Shown one piece after another: positions 42,050 to 50,068 of a DNA stretch of 64,000 bases. The stretch is from the NCBI RefSeq assembly GCF_013185185.1, contig NZ_JAAZWE010000001.1:744001-808000 (forward strand), written 5' to 3'. The notes beneath the pieces are model-generated. The model made no database searches. It had not been told where the DNA came from and was given only the letters and a program-made list of their open reading frames with translations. The position numbers were made by a program, and so were the translations under genes. How positions within the stretch are numbered: the stretch's first letter is position 1; each line of letters begins with the position of its first letter. The DNA is from Saccharibacillus endophyticus. Its GTDB lineage: Bacteria; Bacillota; Bacilli; Paenibacillales; Paenibacillaceae.

Positions 42050-42250
42050 CTAACTGGAAACTTTGAATACATGCTTGTGCCGCGGATAGCTGACGCCTTT
42101 GATCCATACGCTGAAATCGGTATACTGCTGCACGGTACCGCCTTCGTCCACTTCCGACTCGTCGATCGCGTCAATCACGAAGATCGGCACTTGCATCAGG
42201 GCGGCCGCGAAAAATTCTTCGTTGCTGATTAGTTCTCTGTACGTTTTCAT
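42050..42250 (-). CDS. Small acidic protein of unknown function
   Basis: A 66-aa protein from ATG 42250, with AAGGAG nine bases upstream. The sequence begins MKTYRELISNEEFFAAALMQ and ends with a basic tail (YPRHKHVFKVSS); there is no membrane helix. It stands alone, with a terminator on each side. I do not recognise a family. The strong ribosome site and own terminator favour a real gene. Confidence 0.65.
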   Translation of the reverse strand: MKTYRELISNEEFFAAALMQVPIFVIDAIDESEVDEGGTVQQYTDFSVWIKGVSYPRHKHVFKVSS

Positions 42251-42271
42251 AATAAAATCTCCTTGGCTTGT

Positions 42272-42308
42272 AAAAATCGGTTCCCGACTTAGAAAGCAGG
42301 AACCGATT
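42272..42308 (-). terminator. Hairpin upstream of the 66-aa gene
   Basis: A perfect 10-bp stem (AATCGGTTCC/GGAACCGATT) followed by TTTTTAC on minus. It may end the gene at 42428 or attenuate the 66-aa gene, whose start is 22 bp away. Confidence 0.7.
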
Positions 42309-42427
42309 CTCATTGTAACCAGAACGCCGGCGCTTGTAAATGATACGGCTGGAATTCGGTTTATTCGGGCTGTACTCGTTAATTTCAAAAGGAAGAATAT
42401 TATTGAAAATAACCGAATAGGCGCTTT

Positions 42428-42805
42428 TTACAAACGTTCACTTAACTCTAATTGATGATCAATCTCTCTTTCTATTTCGTTATAAACTTGCAGACCTGTT
42501 TTCTGCCACACAATCGAATCCTGTCTTAAAAAACTAAGAACACGTTCACCGCTTTGATTGAATTGAGTCAAAAAGCTGCTATCCAATTTCAAATGAACGA
42601 CTTCATTCAAAATTTCGACGTATTCATTGCAGATATCCTGCTGATCAAGAGTTTGATTAGCATCCAAACCAACCCATTCATATGCACCGTTCTCTACAAT
42701 TTTCGACGACCCTTCAATATAAGTCATTGAAGAATTCCTCATAAAAATTTTGATCTGAATTAAAATCGAACGTAATTTTTTCTTCAATATCGTTTTTGCT
42801 TCCAA
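42428..42805 (-). CDS. Hypothetical protein
   Basis: A 125-aa protein from TTG 42805, with GGGGGAAG upstream. It is Glu/Gln-rich and mostly helical (LDQQDICNEYVEILNEVVHLKLD; VYNEIEREIDHQLELSERL), without membrane segments. The base composition is clearly richer in A and T than the core genes around it, in keeping with recent arrival in the patch that also holds transposase and integrase fragments. I recognise no family. An immunity- or adaptor-like role is only a guess. Confidence 0.6.
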   Translation of the reverse strand: MEAKTILKKKLRSILIQIKIFMRNSSMTYIEGSSKIVENGAYEWVGLDANQTLDQQDICNEYVEILNEVVHLKLDSSFLTQFNQSGERVLSFLRQDSIVWQKTGLQVYNEIEREIDHQLELSERL

Positions 42806-42956
42806 CTTATTTCTTCCCCCTACTACTCTTGTTGAATAAAAATACTCTATAATTTTAAAGTTTGAAGCAATTATATTGTATCAAGAGAATAAGTTAGGGT
42901 ACAACAGGAAAATTCATAATTTATTTCAATCTGTTTACTTCGTAGTCGGGGGTGGT

Positions 42957-43184
42957 ATGTATACCTTTCAACTACATTTTCAGGAGGAAAACATTATTTT
43001 CATAAGCTTGGTTCAAGCTATAGAGCTTAGCAGCGAAGTTCGACTGCATGTGATAAGCGGCGAATTTTACGAGGGGATTTGTAACAATCACCCTAAAGAC
43101 GACTTACTTTTCGATATTCATAGCGATCAGCGAATCGTGACATTGCCTCGTTGGACCATTAAACGAATCTGGCATGCTGTATAA
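42957..43184 (+). CDS. Hypothetical small beta-rich protein
   Basis: A 75-aa protein from ATG 42957, close behind GGGGGTGG; an open frame extends to 42876 without a site. It contains ELSSEVRLHVISGEFYEGIC and ends RIVTLPRWTIKRIWHAV, a pattern suggestive of a small strand-rich (Sm- or SH3-like) fold, which is only an impression. It lies in the AT-rich patch and is followed by a short hairpin. Function unknown. Confidence 0.5.
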   Translation: MYTFQLHFQEENIIFISLVQAIELSSEVRLHVISGEFYEGICNNHPKDDLLFDIHSDQRIVTLPRWTIKRIWHAV

Positions 43185-43305
43185 ATAAAAAAACGCCTGC
43201 CCAAGGCAAATCTGACGGTATATCCCCTCAAGTCAAACAGTGAAAAGAAGCTCATGATAAATGGGATCAACACTGGAGACCGGAGGGTTTTTTATTGCCC
43301 AAAAA

Positions 43306-43461
43306 GGACCAACCTTCAATCGATACAGTGCGAAAACAACAAGAAGCCGTTCCGAACCGGGCAACGACTATCGCAACACGTGTACCGAGTCCTTTTTCTC
43401 GTATGCAAAAGCTGAGCAGCTGTATGCGGAGAATCCCAAAACATTTGAAGAAGCCAAGTAC
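43306..43461 (+). pseudogene. IS3-family transposase (OrfB) C-terminal fragment
   Basis: In the frame starting at 43261, the stretch NDYRNTCTESFFSYAKAEQLY then TFEEAKYQI matches the DDE end of IS3/IS150 OrfB, whose usual form is GNxYDNAxxESFF followed by TFEEA. Only about 50 residues remain and there is no N-terminal catalytic part. It runs directly into an integrase-like remnant in the same frame. Confidence 0.6.
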
Positions 43462-43587
43462 CAAATTACGATCGGGACGGGTATGCGCAAAGAATAGGCT
43501 GCTGCACTCAAATAGCATGATATTGATTGGAGCAAAGTTCAACTGCGTATTGATGAAACTTCGACTTTACGGCTCACTTTTTAAAGC
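43459..43587 (+). pseudogene. Tyrosine recombinase fragment with in-frame stops
   Basis: The frame reads IGTGMRKE-stop-AAALK-stop-HDIDW, then VQLRIDET. This matches the conserved box of phage integrases (TGMRxGELxALKWxDIDW) with the catalytic Arg. The second stop replaces the conserved Trp (TGG to TAG). A likely scar of an integrated element next to glnA. Confidence 0.6.
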
Positions 43588-43665
43588 GACTTCCTAAAAA
43601 CTTTGTGGGCATTTTGTGGGCACGCAGGCAACTGAACGTGTTTTTGAGAGAGTGCCCATAAAAAC

Positions 43666-43700
43666 AAAAACCCTTAGCGCTTAGAGCGCCAAGGGTTTGA
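43666..43700 (-). terminator. glnA terminator
   Basis: On minus, AAACCCTT-GCGCT pairs with AGCGC-AAGGGTTT and is followed by TTGTTTTT, just after the glnA stop. Confidence 0.85.
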
Positions 43701-43704
43701 AGTC

Positions 43705-45033
43705 CTAGTAAAGCGTCATGTACTGATCGCGTTCCCATTGGTGGACTTGAGTTCTATACATATCCCACTCAATTTCTTTCAACTCGTAGAAGTGCGTCAG
43801 AGCGTGTTCGCCCATCGCTTGTACCACGACTTCGTCGCGGATCAGTTCGTTGAGTGCTTCTTTCAGATCGGCCGGAAGGCTTGGAATGCCTTCTTCGATC
43901 CGCTCTTCTTCGGACATCACGTAGATGTTGCGGTCGATCGGAGCCGGGAGCTTGAGCTCTCTTTTGATCCCGTCGAGACCGGATTTCAACATCACCGCGA
44001 GTGCCAGATAAGGGTTCGCTGCCGGGTCCGGGTTACGAACTTCGATCCGGGTGCTCAGGCCGCGCGACGCCGGAATACGGATCATCGGGCTGCGATTGCT
44101 TGCGGACCATGCCACATAACAAGGAGCTTCGTAACCAGGCACAAGACGCTTGTACGAGTTTACGGTCGGGTTCGTCACCGCCGCAAATGCACGAGCATGT
44201 TTGAGGATGCCTGCCATATAATGACGGGCTGTCTCACTCAGACCGAGCGCATCGCTCTCATCGTAGAAGGCGTTCTCGTTACCGCGGAACAGCGATTGGT
44301 GACAGTGCATGCCGGAACCGTTCATGCCGAACAGCGGTTTCGGCATGAACGTCGCATGCAGACCGTGTTGGCGAGCGATCGTTTTGACCACCAGTTTGAA
44401 CGTTTGGATCTGGTCGGCTGCTTTCATCGCATTTTCGTATTTGAAGTCGATCTCGTGTTGTCCCGGCGCTACTTCATGGTGGGACGCTTCGATTTCAAAA
44501 CCCATTTCTTCAAGGGTAATGACGATCTCGCGGCGGCAGTTCTCGCCCAGATCGGTAGGCGCCAAGTCGAAGTATCCGCCTTGGTCGTTCAGTTCGTCGG
44601 TAGGATTGCCATTTTCGTCGGTACGGAACAAGAAGAATTCCGGTTCCGGCCCTACGTTCATTGCGCTGAAGCCCATTTCTTCCGCTTCTTCCAATGCACG
44701 ACGCAGAACGGCACGAGGGTCGCCTGCGAACGGCTTGCCGTCCGGCATATAAATATCGCAGATCAGACGCGCAACGCGGTTTTCCGTCACCCAAGGGAAG
44801 ATCACCCACGTGTCGAGGTCCGGGTACAGATACATATCGGATTCTTCGATCCGCACGTAGCCTTCGATGGAAGATCCGTCGAACATCATCTTATTGTCAA
44901 GCGCTTTAACCAACTGGCTGACCGGAATTTCAACGTTTTTGATCGATCCGAGCAAGTCGGTAAACTGAAGACGAATAAAACGAACGTTTTCTTCTTTGGC
45001 AATGCGCAAAATATCCTCTTTAGTGTAACTCAA
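43705..45033 (-). CDS. glnA: Glutamine synthetase, type I
   Basis: A 442-aa protein of the GSI-alpha type. It has the N-terminal [12 protein letters not shown] with the Arg-containing feedback region, [20 protein letters not shown], the glutamate/ATP-binding [17 protein letters not shown] and the C-terminal [10 protein letters not shown]. It condenses glutamate and ammonia using ATP and, in Bacillus, also signals nitrogen status to TnrA and GlnR. There is no adenylylation-site insert. It is the second gene of glnRA, 128 bp after glnR. Confidence 0.97.
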   Translation of the reverse strand: MSYTKEDILRIAKEENVRFIRLQFTDLLGSIKNVEIPVSQLVKALDNKMMFDGSSIEGYVRIEESDMYLYPDLDTWVIFPWVTENRVARLICDIYMPDGKPFAGDPRAVLRRALEEAEEMGFSAMNVGPEPEFFLFRTDENGNPTDELNDQGGYFDLAPTDLGENCRREIVITLEEMGFEIEASHHEVAPGQHEIDFKYENAMKAADQIQTFKLVVKTIARQHGLHATFMPKPLFGMNGSGMHCHQSLFRGNENAFYDESDALGLSETARHYMAGILKHARAFAAVTNPTVNSYKRLVPGYEAPCYVAWSASNRSPMIRIPASRGLSTRIEVRNPDPAANPYLALAVMLKSGLDGIKRELKLPAPIDRNIYVMSEEERIEEGIPSLPADLKEALNELIRDEVVVQAMGEHALTHFYELKEIEWDMYRTQVHQWERDQYMTLY

Positions 45034-45161
45034 GATACCCTCTCCTCTTCATGTCTTTTCTTCATCATCGAAGGTCGCTGTTACAACCTGATGAGCTGAC
45101 CGTTTGTAATAATTCGCTGAGACAAAGAAAATCCCTGCCTTGTTTCGAAAAGAATGTATTC

Positions 45162-45575
45162 TTACTTTCTATTAAAGAATCGGGAAAGTTCGCCTTGAAT
45201 CAGCGAGACTTGACCCGGCTTCTTACCGGAAACCAATTGCTGCTTAAGCATGCGGTGAAGCTGCGAGTCGGAAAGCTCCTTACGCTTCTCTTCGGTCGCG
45301 GCGTTAAGAACCGTCGCTTCTTCGGACTCTTTAGTGACCGGGTTCATCACTTGCTTAATGCCGGCAATGTTAACGCCTTTCTCGATCAGTGCTTTGATTT
45401 CCAACAGTCGTTCTACATCGTTAAAAGAAAACAAACGCTGATTTCCCGAAGTACGCGCCGGAACAATCAAACTATGCTGCTCATAATAGCGGATCTGCCG
45501 TGCAGACAAATCAGTCAGTTTCATTACGATGCCTATAGGGAATAAGGCCATATTTCTGCGAATGTCGTCGCCCAT
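45162..45575 (-). CDS. glnR: Nitrogen regulator GlnR (MerR family)
   Basis: A 137-aa protein from ATG 45575. The open frame continues to 45734, but the family N-terminus is MGDDIRRNMALFPIGIV and the promoter lies within the extension. It has a MerR-type helix-turn-helix (LTDLSARQIRYYEQHSLIVPARTSGNQR) and a C-terminal tail (DSQLHRMLKQQLVSGK ... SRFF) that responds to feedback-inhibited glutamine synthetase. It represses glnRA when nitrogen is plentiful. An exact GlnR box precedes the promoter. Confidence 0.96.
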   Translation of the reverse strand: MGDDIRRNMALFPIGIVMKLTDLSARQIRYYEQHSLIVPARTSGNQRLFSFNDVERLLEIKALIEKGVNIAGIKQVMNPVTKESEEATVLNAATEEKRKELSDSQLHRMLKQQLVSGKKPGQVSLIQGELSRFFNRK

Positions 45576-45705
45576 GGATTCATCAACCTTCCAGTGTACT
45601 ATTCTGGGTTCCATCCCGAAATCCGCCTTAATCCCGGATGCCTGGGCGCGTAGCACCCTGTCATTCAGTGTTGTCGTTCGGGGATGAAACCTTATTCTCT
45701 CTCTT

Positions 45706-45734
45706 ATTGTACATATCCTGATAGGAAGCGTCAA
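45706..45734 (-). promoter_or_regulatory. glnRA promoter
   Basis: TTGACG, 17 bp, TACAAT on minus, with the start codon about 130 bp downstream. Confidence 0.85.
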
Positions 45735-45739
45735 TGATG

Positions 45740-45756
45740 TGTTAGATTAACTCACA
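45740..45756. promoter_or_regulatory. GlnR box upstream of glnRA
   Basis: TGTTA-N7-TCACA is an exact consensus match, ending five bases before the -35 element, the same spacing I recall for the first GlnR site of the Bacillus subtilis glnRA promoter. It overlaps the end of the ynbB coding region. Confidence 0.85.
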
Positions 45757-47005
45757 GTAAATTGCGATCAAAAAGTGTCTGTAACGCATTAAGTACTCCA
45801 TATTTCACATGCGAATACGTTAGCCCGCCTTGCAAATATCCGATGTAAGGCTCGCGAATCGGCGCATCCGCCGACAATTCCAAACTTCCGCCTTGAATAA
45901 AAGTTCCCGCCGCCATGATAACCGGATTCTCGTAACCCGGCATATCCCAAGGTTCCGGTACCACGTGACTATCGACCGCAGCGGCCAACTGCACGCCTTG
46001 CACGAAGGCGATCAACTGCTCCGCGCGCTCGAACACGATCGCTTGAATCAGGTCTGTCCGCGGCGCGTTCCAGGCCGGACTGCTTGCGAACCCCGCCAAA
46101 TCAAACATGGCAGCCGCGAAAATACTTCCTTTTACCGCTTGTCCGACAATTGTCGGTGCCATGTAAAGGCCTTGATAGATTCCTCTCGTTGTTCCCAGCA
46201 TAGCCCCTACTTCAGCCCCGATGCCCGGAGCGGTCAAACGATAAGCCGCGAGTTCAACCAGGTCTTTGCGTCCGCAAATATATCCTCCGGTTTCCGCCAA
46301 GCCTCCGCCCGGATTTTTGATCAAAGAACCTGCCATAAGATCTGCGCCAACCTCGGTCGGCTCGATTTTTTCCGTAAATTCGCCATAGCAGTTGTCTACG
46401 AACACTATCGCATTCGGAGCCAATTCCTTAACGCGACGCGTCATGGCTCCGATCTCTTCCACCGTAAAAGGAGAACGCCAAGAATAACCGCGCGAGCGCT
46501 GAATGCCGATCACGCGAGTATTAGGCGTTATTTGACGCTCGACCTCCATCCAATCAATGTCCCCATTCTCCAGTAATGCCGCTTCGCGATATCCAATGCC
46601 AAAGTCAGCCAGCGAACCCGTGCCGTCGCCTTTTTTGCCGATTACCTTATGCAGCGTATCGTACGGAGTTCCCGTGATGTACAAGAGCTCGTCGCCCGGA
46701 CGAAGCACGCCGAATAACGCGGTAGAAATGGTATGCGTTCCCGAGGCGAAATGAGGGCGTACGAGCGCAGCCTCCGCTCCGAATACTTTGGCATACAGTT
46801 CATCCAATACTTCGCGCCCGCGATCATTATAGGCATAGCCCGTCGAAGGATTAAAATGATAATCGCTGACTTTGCATTCCCGGAAAGCTTCGATCACCTT
46901 CCACTGATTATGTTCGACAATATCGTCTACGACATCAAAAAGAGGGCGTACCCGCCGTTCCGCTTCTTCTTTCCATTGTTCGATCCGTGTATCAAATGTT
47001 TTCAT
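45752..47005 (-). CDS. ynbB: Methionine gamma-lyase-family PLP enzyme (YnbB, aluminium-resistance family)
   Basis: A 417-aa fold-type I PLP enzyme. Signs are ALVRPHFASGTHTISTALFGVLRPGDELLYITG (cofactor-binding region), VFVDNCYGEF (Asp to the pyridine nitrogen) and MAGSLIKNPGGGLAETGGYI with the Schiff-base Lys. The family is annotated as aluminium resistance or methionine gamma-lyase-like, with weak functional evidence. The order hflX-ynbB-glnR-glnA is that of Bacillus. Confidence 0.9.
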   Translation of the reverse strand: MKTFDTRIEQWKEEAERRVRPLFDVVDDIVEHNQWKVIEAFRECKVSDYHFNPSTGYAYNDRGREVLDELYAKVFGAEAALVRPHFASGTHTISTALFGVLRPGDELLYITGTPYDTLHKVIGKKGDGTGSLADFGIGYREAALLENGDIDWMEVERQITPNTRVIGIQRSRGYSWRSPFTVEEIGAMTRRVKELAPNAIVFVDNCYGEFTEKIEPTEVGADLMAGSLIKNPGGGLAETGGYICGRKDLVELAAYRLTAPGIGAEVGAMLGTTRGIYQGLYMAPTIVGQAVKGSIFAAAMFDLAGFASSPAWNAPRTDLIQAIVFERAEQLIAFVQGVQLAAAVDSHVVPEPWDMPGYENPVIMAAGTFIQGGSLELSADAPIREPYIGYLQGGLTYSHVKYGVLNALQTLFDRNLL

Positions 47006-47087
47006 TGCGTCTCAATCCGTCCTTCATATCCGATTCAAATTTGCTGGTTCTCAAGTTAGCTGCCTGCAACATTCTTTTAACCTCGCG

Positions 47088-47107
47088 TGTCAGACCTGAG
47101 TCTAACA
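47088..47107. repeat. Short palindrome between hflX and ynbB
   Basis: TGTCAGAC-CTGA-GTCTAACA has 8-bp arms with one mismatch. It has no T-run, so an operator is more likely than a terminator. No regulator can be assigned. Confidence 0.35.
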
Positions 47108-47117
47108 CTTCACAGAA

Positions 47118-47228
47118 TTAACGCGTCACACCCATGTAACGTTTTAATTGCGGTAAAAGGCGAAACTCATACAGAGGGCGAACCCGCTTACCGTCAATAG
47201 GACGGCTGTGCAAAGTTCGCCTCGGCAT
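47118..47228 (-). CDS. Doubtful 36-aa open frame between hflX and ynbB
   Basis: An Arg-rich frame (MPRRTLHSRPIDGKRVRPLY then LPQLKRYMGVTR) fills most of the 236-bp gap. The ribosome site is poor and I know no family. It may be chance or a remnant. Confidence 0.2.
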   Translation of the reverse strand: MPRRTLHSRPIDGKRVRPLYEFRLLPQLKRYMGVTR

Positions 47229-47241
47229 CACTTTATAGCGC

Positions 47242-48525
47242 TCAGACTTTATACTCTTCCAGTAGATACGCGTACTTCTCTGCTTCTCCCTTGTGCAAGC
47301 GCACCTCATAAACGATATGTTCTTCATCAAAATCCTGCGAGATTACTTCTCCGATTTTGTACAATTGAGAAGCCAGATCGCCGCGAGCAGCCGGAACGCG
47401 ATAAGTGACGGTTCCGCCGGTCAGTTCCTCTTGAAGACGGTTCAACAGCTTTTCCAAGTCTTTCTCGTCGTAGGCGCTAAGGCGCAGATTCCAATCGTCT
47501 TCCGGCAAAAGTTCCAATTGTTCCGGCGTGCAGAGATCCTTTTTGTTGTAAATCTGAATCTGAGGCTTATCGACCGCTCCCAGTTCTTGCAGCAGCTGAT
47601 CGACGACCTTCATCTGATCTTTCAACATCGCCGAGGAAGCGTCTACAACATGCAGCACAAGATTGGCTTCGTTGACTTCTTCGAGCGTCGCTCGGAATGC
47701 GGCAATCAGATGGTGAGGCAGATTCTGAATAAAACCAACGGTATCCGTCAAAACGATCTCTCTGCCGCCAGGCAGTTCCAACGTTCTCGACGTCGGATCA
47801 AGCGTGGCAAAAAGCTGATTCTGCACGTAAACGTCGGCGTTCGTCAACTGGCGCAGCAGCGTCGATTTGCCTGCATTCGTGTACCCGACCAAAGCTACCT
47901 GAACCGTTCCGCTCTTTATGCGACGCTGACGCTGCTGGGCACGATGTTTCTCGACTTCCGCGATTTGGCGCTTCAATTCGTCGATTCGCCCGCGAATATG
48001 ACGACGGTCCGTCTCCAGCTTGCTTTCGCCCGGACCACGCGAGCCGATTCCGCCCCCAAGTCGGGAAAGATTGCGTCCTTGTCCCGCCAATCGCGGCAGG
48101 AGATAGCTCAATTGTGCCAATTCGACTTGAATGATGCCTTCGCGCGTCTTGGCACGTTGCGCGAAAATATCGAGAATCAACTGTGTGCGGTCGATAATTT
48201 TAAGATCCAGCTCTTCTTCCAAATTTCGCACCTGCGCACCGGAAAGCTCCTGGTCGAAGATGGCCGTATTGGCGCCCAACTCATCCGCGATCAATTTCAG
48301 CTCCTGAACTTTACCTTTGCCGATGAACCATCTCGTATCTTTCTTTTCCCGGTTCTGCGACATGCTGCTGAGCACTTCAACGCCTGCCGTGTCAGCCAAA
48401 GCGACAAGCTCCTCCAACGAGTAAACCGGATCAATGCCGGAACGCTTCACATCATCCGTTACCAGACTTACTAGAATCGCCCTTGAGCTTTCCTCTGGAG
48501 TTGTATCGTAAGTTGTACTTTGCAT
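47242..48525 (-). CDS. hflX: Ribosome-associated GTPase HflX
   Basis: A 427-aa protein with the HflX N-terminal domain (DQELSGAQVRNLEEEL then IDRTQLILDIFAQRA), the Gly-rich GRNLSRLGGGIGSRGPGE linker, and a GTPase domain with G1 GYTNAGKST, G3 DTVGF and G4 NKKD. AAGGAG precedes the ATG. It binds the large ribosomal subunit and splits stalled ribosomes, for instance in heat stress. It is first in the hflX-ynbB order conserved in Bacilli. Confidence 0.96.
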   Translation of the reverse strand: MQSTTYDTTPEESSRAILVSLVTDDVKRSGIDPVYSLEELVALADTAGVEVLSSMSQNREKKDTRWFIGKGKVQELKLIADELGANTAIFDQELSGAQVRNLEEELDLKIIDRTQLILDIFAQRAKTREGIIQVELAQLSYLLPRLAGQGRNLSRLGGGIGSRGPGESKLETDRRHIRGRIDELKRQIAEVEKHRAQQRQRRIKSGTVQVALVGYTNAGKSTLLRQLTNADVYVQNQLFATLDPTSRTLELPGGREIVLTDTVGFIQNLPHHLIAAFRATLEEVNEANLVLHVVDASSAMLKDQMKVVDQLLQELGAVDKPQIQIYNKKDLCTPEQLELLPEDDWNLRLSAYDEKDLEKLLNRLQEELTGGTVTYRVPAARGDLASQLYKIGEVISQDFDEEHIVYEVRLHKGEAEKYAYLLEEYKV

Positions 48526-48589
48526 GCTTTTGTTCTCCTTCTATCCGTATGGGGCTTTGTTTAAAAACCCGGCATCCCATTATCCCCGA

Positions 48590-49273
48590 TTATTTGCCGT
48601 CTGGCAATCGGGACTTGTCAAACAGCCATTTGGTAAACGCCAGCATTTCGCGCCCGCGCGTTTGCCAAACGTTCAATGCTTCGGTGTCGGCCAGCACGAA
48701 TTGCGGATCATCATAATGCAAAAACTCCGCAATATCCCGTGACCGCGCACCATGAAACCGATGCGTTACGATCGATGCGGTATGCACGCCTTGCTGCTCC
48801 ATGATGCGGCGGCTCAACAACAGGTTTTCGTATGTGCTTGTCGCCTCGTTTTCGAGCCAGATATCCGCCTTCGGCACACCGCGTTCGATCAGATATTCAG
48901 CCATGCCTTCTGCTTCAGTCAGTCTCATTTCAGGACTATCCAAACCTCCGCTGACGATCAGTTTCGGATATGCGCCGCTTTTGTATCCTTCATAAGCGGC
49001 ATCCAATCTCTCCTTCAATGCGGGGCTCGGCTTGTTATCCCACAGCCGGGCGCCGAGCACGATCGCGACATCCGTAGAATGTTCCGACGACAAGGACATG
49101 CCTTGACCGATTCGAACCTGCATATACAACGTCCACAGCGCGAATAGCAGGAACCCTGATAATAAAACGATTCCTACGCGCTTCTTCCAACGCCTGCCGC
49201 GTCTCGACTTTCGTTCCGGAATATGCACCGGTCCAGCAGATCGAAACGCAGTCGTACGTTCTCTTTTTGCCAC
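48590..49273 (-). CDS. YdcF/SanA-family (DUF218) membrane protein
   Basis: A 227-aa protein from GTG 49273. A basic N-terminus is followed by a membrane helix (about residues 31-51, VGIVLLSGFLLFALWTLYMQV) and an extracytoplasmic DUF218 domain (VAIVLGARLWDNKPSPALKERLDAA; LIVSGG; WLENEATSTYENLL; VTHRFHGARSRDIAE). The family is linked to envelope integrity and vancomycin tolerance, with the exact chemistry unsettled. It lies 65 bp before hflX. Confidence 0.9.
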   Translation of the reverse strand: MAKRERTTAFRSAGPVHIPERKSRRGRRWKKRVGIVLLSGFLLFALWTLYMQVRIGQGMSLSSEHSTDVAIVLGARLWDNKPSPALKERLDAAYEGYKSGAYPKLIVSGGLDSPEMRLTEAEGMAEYLIERGVPKADIWLENEATSTYENLLLSRRIMEQQGVHTASIVTHRFHGARSRDIAEFLHYDDPQFVLADTEALNVWQTRGREMLAFTKWLFDKSRLPDGK

Positions 49274-49310
49274 TTTCCAAATTCCCCTTTCCTTTGAATG
49301 AAGGCTAAAA

Positions 49311-49862
49311 CTACACCTTCAAAGCGGAAGCCGGGAACAGTCGTCTGCGATGCTCGATCGAAAGTCTGAAGTAAGGAAAGGCGTGAGCATCGATCATTCG
49401 CAGCAAACCGTGTGCCGTTTTGGTAGCCAATGCGTAATCTGCTTCCGTAATCACTCCGCGCCGCAATGCGTCATCCAATTCGTCTTCGTCAAGCAAAAAT
49501 ACAGTTCCGTCCCCTAATACCACAATATCCAGGTACAGGTCGTCGAACCAGGGAACTCCTTGATCCGTTACGCCCTGCGATTTGCAGATATCAATGTACC
49601 ATTCTACCACTTCCCTTTTTTCGTTGAACATCGTCGTTACGATGAAGTGGGCGTCCTTGGGAAAATACTGCAGCCAAGAATAGCCCTTGTCAGCCACGCA
49701 AAACGTAAGTCCCCCATACGTTTTCATTAGCGGTTCCTTCAATTTGAGCATGTTGTACAAGGTTACGTAGCCCGTAAAGCGGCGGCTGTCGATATACCGG
49801 CACAAGAATCTCCGGTCGGTTACGCGCCGCCAGTTGGCTCTGTCAGCAAATTTACGTTTCAT
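49311..49862 (-). CDS. DUF402-family protein (nucleoside di/triphosphatase-like)
   Basis: A 183-aa protein with the DUF402 core: WLQYFPKDAHFIVTTMF, EWYIDICKSQG, VPWFDDLYLDIVVLGDG and LLDEDELDDAL, with the clustered acidic residues that bind divalent metal. It resembles Ntdp/YgaC proteins, which hydrolyse nucleoside tri- and diphosphates, and is about their length. It probably acts in the cytosol. The precise substrate is uncertain. Confidence 0.85.
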   Translation of the reverse strand: MKRKFADRANWRRVTDRRFLCRYIDSRRFTGYVTLYNMLKLKEPLMKTYGGLTFCVADKGYSWLQYFPKDAHFIVTTMFNEKREVVEWYIDICKSQGVTDQGVPWFDDLYLDIVVLGDGTVFLLDEDELDDALRRGVITEADYALATKTAHGLLRMIDAHAFPYFRLSIEHRRRLFPASALKV

Positions 49863-49978
49863 AGGGAACCGACCCTTTCTCTATTCCATTTGCATCAAGC
49901 TTATCACATTCTCTGGTCACTTCACAAAAGAAGTGACTTGCTCATGTCTTTGTATTACCCGTTTTAAGCAAAAATGTA

Positions 49979-50020
49979 CAAAAAAAGCTCCGGAAAGCCG
50001 TTTCCGGCTTCCAGAGCTTT
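49979..50020 (-). terminator. Terminator of the penicillin-binding protein gene
   Basis: On minus, AAAGCTC and AGCCGG pair with CGGCTT and GAGCTTT, followed by a T-run, about 50 bp after the stop. Confidence 0.85.
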
Positions 50021-50068
50021 CTTGATTTGGTTTTCATTCGCTGACGAAGACGTATGCAGGGAATGAAA

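Noticed and set aside
43200..43705. Intact insertion sequence
   Set aside because: Only C-terminal scraps of a transposase and an integrase with stops are present, and no terminal inverted repeats were found.
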